A DNA stretch of 64,000 nt, from assembly GCF_913566895.1 (NCBI RefSeq), contig NZ_CAJYCN010000008.1:1-64000 (forward strand), in the 5' to 3' direction. The stretch is from Listeria ilorinensis. Lineage in GTDB: Bacteria; Bacillota; Bacilli; Lactobacillales; Listeriaceae. The notes below the pieces were generated by a model. The model was not told the DNA's origin. It was given only the letters and a program-made list of their open reading frames with translations, and did no database searches. Positions 18,855 to 27,123 of this stretch are shown in pieces (position 1 is the stretch's first letter; every line of letters begins with the position of its first letter). Made by a program: the position numbers and the translations under genes.

Positions 18855-19967
18855 TCATCTTTCTTGATAAAAACGAGGAATTCGATCACTTAGGAGGCAT
18901 GTCACCTCATAATTAATCGTATCCAAGTGACGTGCGATGTCATCTGCTAGTATCACTTGATCGGCTGATCGCCCGATGATCGTGACGACTGTGCCCACTG
19001 GATATTCCTTTGGTAGGCGAACGATCAGCTGATCCATACAGACACGCCCGATGATCGGTACTTTCTGTCCATCTACCAAGAAAGAAAAACCACTGTAATG
19101 ACGGATAATCCCATCTGCATAGCCGATCGGCAGTGTGGCCACCCATTCATTTTCTGTCGCCTCATAGGTGGCACCGTAGCTGACATGATCACCAGGATGT
19201 AGCTTTTTGACTTGCACCATCCGGGTTTTAAGACTAAGTGCTGGTTTTAGTTCAAATGGTAAGATATCTTTAATTTCGTCAGATGGTGACATACCATACA
19301 TGGAAACACCGAATCGGACGACATTAAAATCCGTTTGATCATGCAATAAACCGGTCGCTGAATTGGCTACATGGATATATGCGGGTTTATTCGGTAAAGC
19401 GGTCAACCCATCTCTAAAACGTTTCAGCTGTGCGTGATAATACTGAGTATCTTTTTGGTCTGCGGTAGCAAAATGAGTGTATACACCTTCTAGTTCAAAG
19501 CGCGGATCAGCTGCCATCTTTTCTGCCACCTGCTGGATTTCAGCACGACTGCGCACACCTAGCCGCCCCATACCAGTATCGATTTTCAAATGAAGTTTGA
19601 GTGGAGTTGAAGTTGGTGTTACTTGATCCAGCCATAACGGATCAAATAAAGTCAGCGAAATCTTTTTTTCAGCCGCGAGATTAGCATCTTCTGCTCGAAC
19701 GGCCCCTAGGACAAGAATCGGTTCTTCGGAAAAACCAGCATCACGAAGAGCGAGTGCTTCATCAAGAATGGCTACACAGAAACCCTCTGCTCCAGCTTTT
19801 TTTGCAGTTTTTGCTACTTCAAGCATCCCATGTCCATAAGCATCAGCTTTTACAACTGCCCAAATGGCTGTTTTTTTCGGCAAGATTTTTTGTTCATTTT
19901 CAATATTTGTATGAATACATGCTAAATCTACATCAATCCATGTATCACGATGCCAACCTGTTACCAT
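18855..19967 (-). CDS. alr: alanine racemase
   Basis: A 370-residue PLP enzyme that makes D-alanine for peptidoglycan and lipoteichoic acid. Lys40 in [11 protein letters not shown] is the PLP lysine. The C-terminal beta domain holds the second catalytic base, Tyr in SYGATYEA, and the motif [10 protein letters not shown]. The RBS is weak. It starts 15 bases after acpS and belongs to the hemY-acpS-alr group. Confidence 0.97.
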   Translation of the reverse strand: MVTGWHRDTWIDVDLACIHTNIENEQKILPKKTAIWAVVKADAYGHGMLEVAKTAKKAGAEGFCVAILDEALALRDAGFSEEPILVLGAVRAEDANLAAEKKISLTLFDPLWLDQVTPTSTPLKLHLKIDTGMGRLGVRSRAEIQQVAEKMAADPRFELEGVYTHFATADQKDTQYYHAQLKRFRDGLTALPNKPAYIHVANSATGLLHDQTDFNVVRFGVSMYGMSPSDEIKDILPFELKPALSLKTRMVQVKKLHPGDHVSYGATYEATENEWVATLPIGYADGIIRHYSGFSFLVDGQKVPIIGRVCMDQLIVRLPKEYPVGTVVTIIGRSADQVILADDIARHLDTINYEVTCLLSDRIPRFYQER

Positions 19968-19982
19968 CTTTTCTTCACATCC

Positions 19983-20345
19983 TTATTTGTTTCCTTCAAT
20001 GATGACCTGTGCCGCAGCTGATCTTCCCGTATGCGTAATACTGATAAATACAGTCTCCGTCCGGTGAATCGGTTTTTTCACGACCGGTTTCCCATCTGCT
20101 GCCTGTAAAATCTCGACATCTAAAAAGCTCAGTTCAGCACCAAAACCAGTACCATTCGCCTTGGCATAGGCTTCTTTGGCAGCAAAGCGTCCGGCTAAAA
20201 ATTCTACCTGACGAGTGCCGGTATATTTTTGATAAAGTTGCTGTTCATTTTCTGTTAGAATCCGCTCAATAAAGCGGGGATTTTTTGTGACGGCTTTTTG
20301 GATGCGATCCAGGTCGATCATATCCAAACCGATCCCTTTAATCAT
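19983..20345 (-). CDS. acpS: holo-[acyl-carrier-protein] synthase
   Basis: A 120-residue 4'-phosphopantetheinyl transferase that activates acyl carrier protein for fatty-acid synthesis. The magnesium-binding Asp8 (GIGLDMIDLDR) and Glu58 in GRFAAKEAYAKA are present, as is the C-terminal ISITHTGR motif. It overlaps hemY by four bases (ATGA). The acpS-alr order matches B. subtilis. Confidence 0.96.
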   Translation of the reverse strand: MIKGIGLDMIDLDRIQKAVTKNPRFIERILTENEQQLYQKYTGTRQVEFLAGRFAAKEAYAKANGTGFGAELSFLDVEILQAADGKPVVKKPIHRTETVFISITHTGRSAAAQVIIEGNK

Positions 20346-21730
20346 TCTGTCACCTCATTTAACAGTTGCCGTGCTTTTTTTCGGGCTAGTGCGATACAAT
20401 CTGGAATACCAACACCTTGATAACTCATCCCTGCAAATTCTACACCGGGGTATTGCATTTTTAAATTCTGGCTCAACTGCATCAGTTTTTGCTTATGTCC
20501 CACTGTATAACTGGGCATCGCATCTTGCATGCGACTCACTTCTGCAAAAAGTGGTGTCTTTTTCAAATCCATCATTTCCTGATAATCTTGACGAACCAAT
20601 TCGATAAGTTCTTCATCTGTTTTTTGACGCACGAGTGTATCACCTGCTTTACCAACAAAACCACGAAGAAGCATTTTTCCCTCTGGTACCATATGCGGCC
20701 ACTTCTTTTCTACCCATGTGCAGGCGGTCGTGGCATAATTTTTCGTACGAGCTACCAAATAGCCTGTTCCTTCTGGTAAGTCAGATTCTTCACTTTTATC
20801 ATAAGCCAGTGAAATTGTTGCCAGTGTTGTTAAGGGCTCCTCATTTAGCGGTGCAGTCGTTTCAGCATCCAGTAGTCTGGCAAGCGTATCATGCGTTGCG
20901 GCAATCAACACTTTGTCACATTCTTCGATGGATCCGTCTGAAAAACGAACTTCAAGACTACCGTTTTTCCTGCGAATCTTTTCTGCGCGTTGGTTGAGAT
21001 GGCAATGTGCTGGTGACAAGCTGGCAACGATTTGTGCCGGAAGATCAGCCAAGCCATTTCTAAGTGTTCTAAAAGCACCGATCGTATTTTTCGTATTGGT
21101 CGTTTTAAGCTGGACACTCTCGGGAACTTTCAACCCCTGCATAAGACTACCAGCTCGCTGAATGGCTTCTTCAAATTGTGGAAAGGTCGCTCGAAGGCTC
21201 ATCTGATAGATATTTCCCGCGTAAATTCCGGAAAGAAGCGGCTCGATCAAACATTTCACCAATTCCAAACCAAACCTTTGTTCAAAAAATTCTCCTAGTG
21301 AGACGTCTTTATCGAATGGTTCAAATGGCAGATCGTGTTCTTGCACTGCGCGTGCTTTTCCAGCTTCTGAAACAAGTGTACTTTTCATTAGCGCAGCCGA
21401 ATCAGTCGGGATGCCCATGACGGAGCCTTCCGGAATCGGATGCAGTTTGCCATCATGAAAAATAAAAGATTGACCGGTACTATTTGTCACCAGCTGATCG
21501 GACAGCCCCAATTCGTTGACAAGTTCAATGCCTGCTGGTTTACGTGCCAAAAAAGAGTCGGGTCCTTTTTCAATTAGAAAGCCGTCACGCTTCACAGTTT
21601 CAAATTTCCCACCAAATCGCTCTCCTTGTTCATACAGATCCCATTGGATATTTTCTTGGGCTTCCTTTTCAAGCGTATATGCGGCGGCAAGTCCTGAAAG
21701 TCCTCCCCCGATAATGATGATACGCTTCAT
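20342..21730 (-). CDS. hemY: coproporphyrinogen III / protoporphyrinogen oxidase (HemY/CgoX family)
   Basis: A 462-residue FAD-dependent oxidase. The dinucleotide-binding motif GGGLSGLAAAYTLEKE is at residues 8-23. The C-terminal FAD motif AGMSYQGVGIPDCI is intact. In Gram-positive bacteria this family mainly oxidises coproporphyrinogen III to coproporphyrin III in haem synthesis. No other haem gene lies nearby. RBS AAAGGAG precedes the ATG. Confidence 0.92.
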   Translation of the reverse strand: MKRIIIIGGGLSGLAAAYTLEKEAQENIQWDLYEQGERFGGKFETVKRDGFLIEKGPDSFLARKPAGIELVNELGLSDQLVTNSTGQSFIFHDGKLHPIPEGSVMGIPTDSAALMKSTLVSEAGKARAVQEHDLPFEPFDKDVSLGEFFEQRFGLELVKCLIEPLLSGIYAGNIYQMSLRATFPQFEEAIQRAGSLMQGLKVPESVQLKTTNTKNTIGAFRTLRNGLADLPAQIVASLSPAHCHLNQRAEKIRRKNGSLEVRFSDGSIEECDKVLIAATHDTLARLLDAETTAPLNEEPLTTLATISLAYDKSEESDLPEGTGYLVARTKNYATTACTWVEKKWPHMVPEGKMLLRGFVGKAGDTLVRQKTDEELIELVRQDYQEMMDLKKTPLFAEVSRMQDAMPSYTVGHKQKLMQLSQNLKMQYPGVEFAGMSYQGVGIPDCIALARKKARQLLNEVTE

Positions 21731-21828
21731 TCTGCCATCTCCTTTTTGTTCAAGTCGTTTTTTATTTTAGCATACTTAGCATGTAAGTAACAGAGTAGTA
21801 AATCCTTTTTAAATGCGTGCCCATTAAC

Positions 21829-21882
21829 AAAAAAGGCTCGAAAATCCTGTCATAATCATATGCTTATGACAGGGTTTCCGAG
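21829..21882 (-). terminator. terminator of ydbS-ydbT
   Basis: Minus-strand stem CTCGGAAA-CCTGTCATAAG paired with ATTATGACAGG-TTTTCGAG, about 18 pairs with mismatches, followed by CC and six T. Its core resembles the hairpin at 17789-17838. Confidence 0.85.
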
Positions 21883-21897
21883 CTTTGACTATTTGAT

Positions 21898-23403
21898 TTA
21901 TTTAATTTCTTGTGGACGGTACCATTCATATAACCGCAGCGCCTGTTCTTCATTTAAATATCGGACGAACGGGCGTGCAGAACCATTGCCCGATTTGAGC
22001 GCCATATCGACATGACACGTTTTTGAACGACGCATCCAAATACTTCGATGCAGCTGGAACGACTGCACACGTTCTTTGCGAACAAGATGGGTTGTTTTGG
22101 AAAATAGCGGGCGTGCCTGTAACAGAATCGTCCGCTCGCTAATCATAAAACCGGTAGCCCGGTAACTGAGTATCGCTTTCCATAATACCAGAAAAAGCAG
22201 CAGGAAAGCCAGTGTTCCCAGTGGGAAGAAAATAACCGCCGGAATGAGACACAGTACAAATGTCCAGCCAAGGTAAATTTGCAAGAAATAACGCAAACTT
22301 GTTTTTGGCACTCGTTCAATGGCATTCCTATCAAAATGGTAAGCAGGTAAAAGTTCTTGAAGCAATGCATAAGCTGCTGTTTTCTTCATAATTGGGATGA
22401 TCAGGATATCGCCGGAATGCTCATCATCACCAGAGCTACCAGCAGTAATCGCCTTGACGCCTACTAGTCCCAGCCACTGCCTTAGCGGAGACTCGACGAT
22501 GACCAGCCCTTGGATCCGGCTAAAATTGAGCGTCGTACGATTTCGCTGCAAAAGCCCTTTCTCAACTACCAATTGTTGTTCATATTTCATCAGTTTGAAT
22601 TGGAAATATTTAAACAAAGTGGCCACGATCGAAATCCCCCAGAGTGCCAGTAGCACTACAATGACAAGAATCGTCACGATGATCACCCCCATTTCCCAAA
22701 TCTGCTCGAATTGACTTTCTAACCAGTCTTTCGGCAACAAGTCCTGAATTTGACCACTAAAGGCCAGTACAATAATCAGACCGCCGAAGACACCGCTTGA
22801 AGTCACTGCCATTAAAATCAGTTCTTTCGTTCGAAGCGTGACCGTTTTATCTGGCAGTTCATCCGGATCCGGTGCTTCCACATCTAATGGATTTTTATGT
22901 ATATTTGTTTCTACAGTTGCAATGGTTTGCTCGGGATCCTGCTCAGCTTTTTTACCATCACGCAAATCCTTTAATTCCTTGGCAACTTGAACCGGAACGG
23001 CACTAAGATCTGCTTCTGGCTTTCCGCTTCCTCCAGCTGTTTCAATCAGAATCTGTGTCACATTGAAAGGCATAAAGAAAAACCACTGCTTCTGTTGGAT
23101 CGTCTGAATCCGCTCATACGGAATATAGATATTCTTTCGAAAAATCAGTCCATATCTCACGCGTAAGCCCTCTTTTTCGAGTGCATATCGAAAAGTGGCG
23201 TATTTAATCAACGCTGGTGCCAAAATAAGAAGAATGAGAAAAAGGATGATCAGCGGATAGGTCCAGATCGGTAGCCAGCCCTGATCGGTAGCGGCTCGAA
23301 ATAATGAAAACAACCCGACAATAATTGGAATGATACTTTGTCGAATGCTGACGATGATCTCTTTCATTAGGGCGATTGGATGGAGACGGCGTTCCTCAAA
23401 CAT
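21898..23403 (-). CDS. ydbT: YdbT-like membrane protein with bacterial PH domains
   Basis: A 501-residue protein with paired transmembrane segments (about 20-62, 190-265, 375-410) separated by PH-like beta domains (bPH_2 family), each entered by a motif like RYGLIFRKNIYIPYERIQ. Function is not firmly known; the B. subtilis YdbS/YdbT pair has been linked to membrane stress or bacteriocin resistance. Its start overlaps the end of ydbS by eight bases, so the two are coupled and probably form a complex. Confidence 0.85.
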   Translation of the reverse strand: MFEERRLHPIALMKEIIVSIRQSIIPIIVGLFSLFRAATDQGWLPIWTYPLIILFLILLILAPALIKYATFRYALEKEGLRVRYGLIFRKNIYIPYERIQTIQQKQWFFFMPFNVTQILIETAGGSGKPEADLSAVPVQVAKELKDLRDGKKAEQDPEQTIATVETNIHKNPLDVEAPDPDELPDKTVTLRTKELILMAVTSSGVFGGLIIVLAFSGQIQDLLPKDWLESQFEQIWEMGVIIVTILVIVVLLALWGISIVATLFKYFQFKLMKYEQQLVVEKGLLQRNRTTLNFSRIQGLVIVESPLRQWLGLVGVKAITAGSSGDDEHSGDILIIPIMKKTAAYALLQELLPAYHFDRNAIERVPKTSLRYFLQIYLGWTFVLCLIPAVIFFPLGTLAFLLLFLVLWKAILSYRATGFMISERTILLQARPLFSKTTHLVRKERVQSFQLHRSIWMRRSKTCHVDMALKSGNGSARPFVRYLNEEQALRLYEWYRPQEIK

Positions 23404-23878
23404 CTTCTTTCGCCACCTTTACAAGTTCCAGAATATGATAGCGCAGTGTATCTGCCTCTTTTGCATCCACTGCTTCAATTGTATGACTGCCGGCTGCTGT
23501 CGTAATTTGCAGTGCCATCAGTTTTTCTTTTCGCAAAAGCGGTCCTTGCGTAGTTTCAACATGCTGAATCCTGATCATTGGAATCAACGTCCGACTTCGA
23601 AAAATGATCCCCCGCTGAATTTCGATTTCCTCATGCCGAATCTGATAACTCCAGCGCTTGTAACGAAACGGAATCACAAATCCAAAGGCAAGAACTATAT
23701 AACAGACTGTAAATCCAAAACCGATCAAACTCCACCAAAGCGAAACTTCTGTAACATAAAGCAGAATCAGTAAACCTGTTGAAAGAAGAAAAAAAATAAG
23801 TGCTGAAAACATGTAACTGATCCGCCAAACAGCTTTTATCCGTTCTGGCAGTTTTTTTTCTAAATTTTTTAGTTCCAT
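23396..23878 (-). CDS. ydbS: YdbS-like membrane protein with PH domain
   Basis: A 160-residue protein with two adjacent transmembrane helices (about 20-70) and a C-terminal bPH_2 domain containing EEIEIQRGIIFRSRTLIPM and RIQHVETTQGPLLRK, typical of the YdbS family. RBS AAGGAGG precedes the ATG. First gene of the ydbS-ydbT pair. Confidence 0.85.
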   Translation of the reverse strand: MELKNLEKKLPERIKAVWRISYMFSALIFFLLSTGLLILLYVTEVSLWWSLIGFGFTVCYIVLAFGFVIPFRYKRWSYQIRHEEIEIQRGIIFRSRTLIPMIRIQHVETTQGPLLRKEKLMALQITTAAGSHTIEAVDAKEADTLRYHILELVKVAKEDV

Positions 23879-23899
23879 AATAGCCTCCTTTTTAGTTTA

Positions 23900-23927
23900 A
23901 TCATACTGGATTTACCCAACATTGCAA
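23900..23927 (-). promoter_or_regulatory. putative promoter of ydbS-ydbT
   Basis: Minus-strand TTGCAA (23922-23927) and TATGAT (23900-23905) with 16-base spacing, just upstream of the ydbS RBS. Confidence 0.55.
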
Positions 23928-24009
23928 GAAAAGTTTTAATGAAATAGTCATAATTTTTTCAAAGTTTCCCGTTAAACTGTCAATAACGAAGTTGACGGGG
24001 GAAAAACAG

Positions 24010-24486
24010 ATGAAACGTCTCATAATTAAGTTAACCATCACACTACTTGTCTTTGCCTTATGTTTTTCTACCCCGCTCTTCGTGAATACGACCTATAAGC
24101 CAGCTACCACAACATTCACAGACCAAACAAGTGATGAACTGATCCATCTATTTCAAATTGATACCTATACAGCGGCTGAACCGTTTATTCAAATAGAAGA
24201 AAATCAAGTCACCATCCTCTTTAATACGAAGCAAAACAAACAGCTCGTGTATTGGATTGATGGAAAATACGTTTTTTCATCAGCGAATGAAAACACCCAT
24301 CAAATAACTGCTAACTTAGCAAGTGGCTCACATACAATCAATATTTCCTTAACAAATGAAGGGGACCAGATCGAAAAATTCAGCTATCAAGTAAACATTC
24401 CTGAATCCAGTCAGCAGAAAAAAATGTCTCAACTCTATTTCACTCATTTAGCAGCGGTGCGAGAACCAAAACAGATGCTGATTTAA
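24010..24486 (+). CDS. putative secreted or membrane-anchored protein of unknown function
   Basis: A 158-residue protein. The N-terminus (KRLIIKLTITLLVFALCFST) is basic then hydrophobic, a signal peptide or anchor. The rest is polar and beta-rich, with alternating strands such as QVTILFN, QLVYWIDGKYVF and HTINISLTN, suggesting a small Ig-like exported domain. The Cys in the hydrophobic stretch is not in a proper lipobox. I chose the ATG at 24010 because GGGGGA lies eight bases upstream. I do not recognise the family. It is divergent from ydbS. Confidence 0.7.
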   Translation: MKRLIIKLTITLLVFALCFSTPLFVNTTYKPATTTFTDQTSDELIHLFQIDTYTAAEPFIQIEENQVTILFNTKQNKQLVYWIDGKYVFSSANENTHQITANLASGSHTINISLTNEGDQIEKFSYQVNIPESSQQKKMSQLYFTHLAAVREPKQMLI

Positions 24487-24535
24487 CAAAACATCTTTTT
24501 TTGTTATGATTAAGAAAAAAAGATTGGAGCCAGCT

Positions 24536-25009
24536 ATGCAATATCTTTTTATACAATTTGAGGGCATTGAGTCGTGGATAGAAGCATCGGATGACGGTTA
24601 TGCTGAGCGACAAGTCGATAAAGCGCCAGATGGGCATTTTCTTATTTCCAACATCTACGACATACTTGCAGAAGGAAAAATTAGCATTGTAGCAGATGAG
24701 TGGACAACGCTGATTTCAAAAGACGACTTTGAGCAGGTCTGGTCAGAAGCAAAAAAACCTTATCAGACGATTTGGCAAGAAGCGGAACAAAATTTCCATA
24801 TAGGCCAGCTGATATCTGTTCATGTTCGTGCTTTTTATCCGCAAGGTGTTTGGTTTCAAGTTAGTGGAACTTATTTTTTTGGAGTTTTAAAAGAAACAGC
24901 TGCGTTTCATACTGAAAATCCACTTGCCGGACCTGGCCTTACGACACAACTTGTCATAAGCGGCTTTGATCCGCTCAATCAGTGGCTGATTTTAACAAAC
25001 AATAAATAA
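24536..25009 (+). CDS. conserved protein of unknown function
   Basis: A 157-residue soluble protein. Start ATG at 24536 has TTGGAG six bases upstream. The C-terminal half (about 95-157: IGQLISVHVRAFYPQGVWFQV then FFGVLKE) reads like a small beta-barrel of the S1/OB type, but the match is loose. It follows the previous gene by 49 bases and precedes a bidirectional terminator. No function is proposed. Confidence 0.65.
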   Translation: MQYLFIQFEGIESWIEASDDGYAERQVDKAPDGHFLISNIYDILAEGKISIVADEWTTLISKDDFEQVWSEAKKPYQTIWQEAEQNFHIGQLISVHVRAFYPQGVWFQVSGTYFFGVLKETAAFHTENPLAGPGLTTQLVISGFDPLNQWLILTNNK

Positions 25010-25010
25010 A

Positions 25011-25054
25011 ATCCTGCAGGGACGCCTTATTTAGCGGCCATCTCGCAGGATTTT
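25011..25054. terminator. bidirectional terminator between convergent genes
   Basis: Stem ATCCTGC (25011-25017) with GCAGGAT (25045-25051), followed by T-rich sequence on the plus strand and A-rich sequence on the other side. It serves both the 24536 gene and queT. Confidence 0.75.
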
Positions 25055-25056
25055 TA

Positions 25057-25548
25057 TTATTTTTCAATAAGTCTATTAAAATGCACTTTTTGATCAATTC
25101 CGTACATCAGCGGAATACCGATTCCCATGACCAATAGTTCACCAATGGCACAGGTGAGCCATGTATAGAAAAATGGCAAGTCAAAAACAAGCACCAGTTC
25201 AAATGCAATAATAGCCATTGTAAACGTGAAGACAATCGTATTCAGTACCATACGCCAAATCGTATTTTTTACAAATTTGGCCAAGATGATTGTAATCAGT
25301 AACGAAATGACAGACTGTCCTACACCAAAGACCAGATCGTACCAGCCCAGTGATGAGAAAAACAGATTCGTGACGAAAACACCAACGATGATCCCCCAGA
25401 AGTACTTTTTGTTAAAAACAATCAGATGGTTGAAGATTTCCGGCAACCGAAACTGGATAGCACCAAAGGCAATCGGTGCCACTAAAAGCCCCAATGCTAC
25501 ATACAGCGCCGCAACGATCGCATTTGCTGTGATAGTTTTAATTTTCAT
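25057..25548 (-). CDS. queT: QueT family queuosine-precursor transporter
   Basis: A 163-residue integral membrane protein with about five helices. The family signature IAFGAIQFRLPEIFNHL is at about 26-42. QueT proteins are substrate-binding S components of ECF transporters for queuosine precursors such as preQ1. The upstream preQ1-I riboswitch directly supports this. The RBS GGGAGAG adjoins the aptamer tail, so translation is probably controlled by the ligand. No queuosine biosynthesis gene is in the window. Confidence 0.92.
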   Translation of the reverse strand: MKIKTITANAIVAALYVALGLLVAPIAFGAIQFRLPEIFNHLIVFNKKYFWGIIVGVFVTNLFFSSLGWYDLVFGVGQSVISLLITIILAKFVKNTIWRMVLNTIVFTFTMAIIAFELVLVFDLPFFYTWLTCAIGELLVMGIGIPLMYGIDQKVHFNRLIEK

Positions 25549-25561
25549 TTTGATTCTCTCC

Positions 25562-25598
25562 CTAGTTTTTTTACGTAGGATGGTTTCGAACTACGTGT
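25562..25598 (-). promoter_or_regulatory. preQ1-I riboswitch of queT
   Basis: Minus-strand P1 stem CGTAG/CTACG (25591-25595 with 25574-25578), loop beginning TTC and ending CCATC, then the A-rich tail TAAAAAAACTA running into GGGAGAG, the queT ribosome binding site. This matches the class preQ1-I consensus. The P2 pseudoknot pairing was not resolved by eye. Confidence 0.85.
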
Positions 25599-25615
25599 TT
25601 TTTCAAACATCTACC

Positions 25616-25643
25616 ATTATAGCAGAAAGAGAGATTTAATCAA
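25616..25643 (-). promoter_or_regulatory. promoter of queT
   Basis: Minus-strand TTGATT (25638-25643) and a perfect TATAAT (25616-25621) separated by 16 bases. The start would fall near 25609, just before the aptamer. Confidence 0.8.
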
Positions 25644-25707
25644 GGACTGGCGGCAGAGGAGACTTCTTTTCACTTAAAATCCTCTCCGCTCCCCTACTAA
25701 TACCATT

Positions 25708-26280
25708 TTACGCCTCCACATCAATATGTTTGACAACTTTTGCCGGTGTTCCTGCAACGATCGTATTGGCAGGAACATCTTTTGTCACTGTTGCATTCGC
25801 AGCAACGATTGCATTCTCTCCGACGGTTACACCTGGAAGGATCGTTGCACCTGCTCCAATCCAAGCATTTCTTTTAATGAGGACTGATTTTAAAATCAGT
25901 CCTCTACGGATTGGAGGATCTGTTGGATGATTCACGCTTAGTAGCTTTGCTCCCGGTCCGATAAGTACATGATCTTCCAAAATAATACCGCCCAAATCTG
26001 TAAACATAACCTGGCTGTTAATAAAAACATGTTTTCCAATACGTAAGTGTCTGCCAAAATCAGTGTAAATTGGTAAATTGACCGACAAACTAGGATCGAT
26101 TTCTTGTCCGGTTATTTTCGATAAATATGCATTGATTTCTTCTTGTGTTAAAAATTGTGTGTTCAGCTTAAACACATATTGCTTATTTTCCTCCACGATT
26201 TGATGGATTTCTTCAAAAAGCGGATCATCCTCCAAGATCAACTGTTGATCGATTTTTTTAAATAAGTTAGTCTCAATCAT
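25708..26280 (-). CDS. sugar O-acetyltransferase (maltose/galactoside acetyltransferase family)
   Basis: A 190-residue hexapeptide-repeat acetyltransferase. The left-handed beta-helix repeats (IGKHVFINSQVMF, IGPGAKLLS, IGAGATILPGVTVGENAIVAANATV) carry the catalytic His in LLSVNHPTDP. The ending DVPANTIVAGTPAKVVKHI is typical of Maa/LacA/NodL enzymes, which acetylate sugars using acetyl-CoA. RBS AGGAGG lies eight bases before the ATG. No operon partner is visible. Confidence 0.88.
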   Translation of the reverse strand: MIETNLFKKIDQQLILEDDPLFEEIHQIVEENKQYVFKLNTQFLTQEEINAYLSKITGQEIDPSLSVNLPIYTDFGRHLRIGKHVFINSQVMFTDLGGIILEDHVLIGPGAKLLSVNHPTDPPIRRGLILKSVLIKRNAWIGAGATILPGVTVGENAIVAANATVTKDVPANTIVAGTPAKVVKHIDVEA

Positions 26281-26445
26281 TCATATTTCCTCCTATTTTC
26301 CTAGAATAGGTTTACTTTTTCATTGTAAACCTTAGAGTCTACTCCAGAGCAAGTAAAAATTTTTCAGCAAATCGCATAAGGCTCTTTCCAGCAGTGATTA
26401 GCGGCATTTTTTGAAAACTTTTTTGAAAAAATTGGGTTTTTCCTC

Positions 26446-26473
26446 TTGCATTTTCTGAAAATCCGACTATAAT
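26446..26473 (+). promoter_or_regulatory. promoter and likely operator region of the rrf2-yhgE operon
   Basis: TTGCAT (26446-26451) and TATAAT (26468-26473) with 16-base spacing. Downstream, up to about 26580, are repeated ATATCC and ATAATCAATAT words (for example 26490-26496 and 26509-26516), plausible operator half-sites for the Rrf2 regulator. Confidence 0.6.
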
Positions 26474-26616
26474 CAATATAGACTTTAAATATCCATAATA
26501 GATAATCAATATCCAAATTAACCTAATTTGCGACGCCGGCTATTCCAAAAACGGATAATTGTGCTATGCTAATTACTGGATGTTTAACTATCCGCAAATC
26601 AATCGAGGTGATCATT

Positions 26617-27099
26617 TTGAAACTAACGAAAGGACTTGAACAGGCCGCTTGCATCGTTGCCCTACTCTCAACACAAGACTCACAGGCACCGCTCGCATCT
26701 GATGCTATCAGCAGCCGTCTTTCCGTTTCACCTTCTTACTTAAAAAAAATCATGCGTAAACTGGTGGTACACAACATTATTCGTTCTGTTCCCGGTAATA
26801 ACGGCGGTTTTTTTCTAGCAAGAAGTCCTAAAAAAATCAGTCTGCTCGAGATTGTGGAAGCTGTTGAAGGAACTGATTCGTCATTTCCGAACAGTGGTCT
26901 GATTAAATCCGTTTTCGGCGGCATTCGTGAAGATGCGGCTAAACGAGGCGAACAAAATTTAGTCGACGTTTTCCAACAAGCAGATCAAGTATGGGGCGAA
27001 TATCTCGCCAAAATCAGCATTGCCGATATTTTGACACAAACACTTGAGGAACACGAATTGCCTGCTACGAACTGGAATTTATTTAATCAGGAAAGTTAA
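26617..27099 (+). CDS. Rrf2 family transcriptional regulator
   Basis: A 160-residue winged-helix regulator. The N-terminal layout LTKGLEQAACIVALLS, the recognition helix VSPSYLKKIMRKLVVHNII and the wing GNNGGFFLARSPKKISLLEI match Rrf2/YwnA-type proteins. The three Cys of Fe-S Rrf2 members are absent, so it is probably a non-cluster, ligand- or redox-responsive member. I chose the TTG at 26617 because GAGGTGAT precedes it; the ATG at 26566 has no RBS. It ends 24 bases before the yhgE-like gene and probably represses it. Confidence 0.85.
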   Translation: MKLTKGLEQAACIVALLSTQDSQAPLASDAISSRLSVSPSYLKKIMRKLVVHNIIRSVPGNNGGFFLARSPKKISLLEIVEAVEGTDSSFPNSGLIKSVFGGIREDAAKRGEQNLVDVFQQADQVWGEYLAKISIADILTQTLEEHELPATNWNLFNQES

Positions 27100-27123
27100 A
27101 TTCTATCGTGTGGTGAGGAAAGT

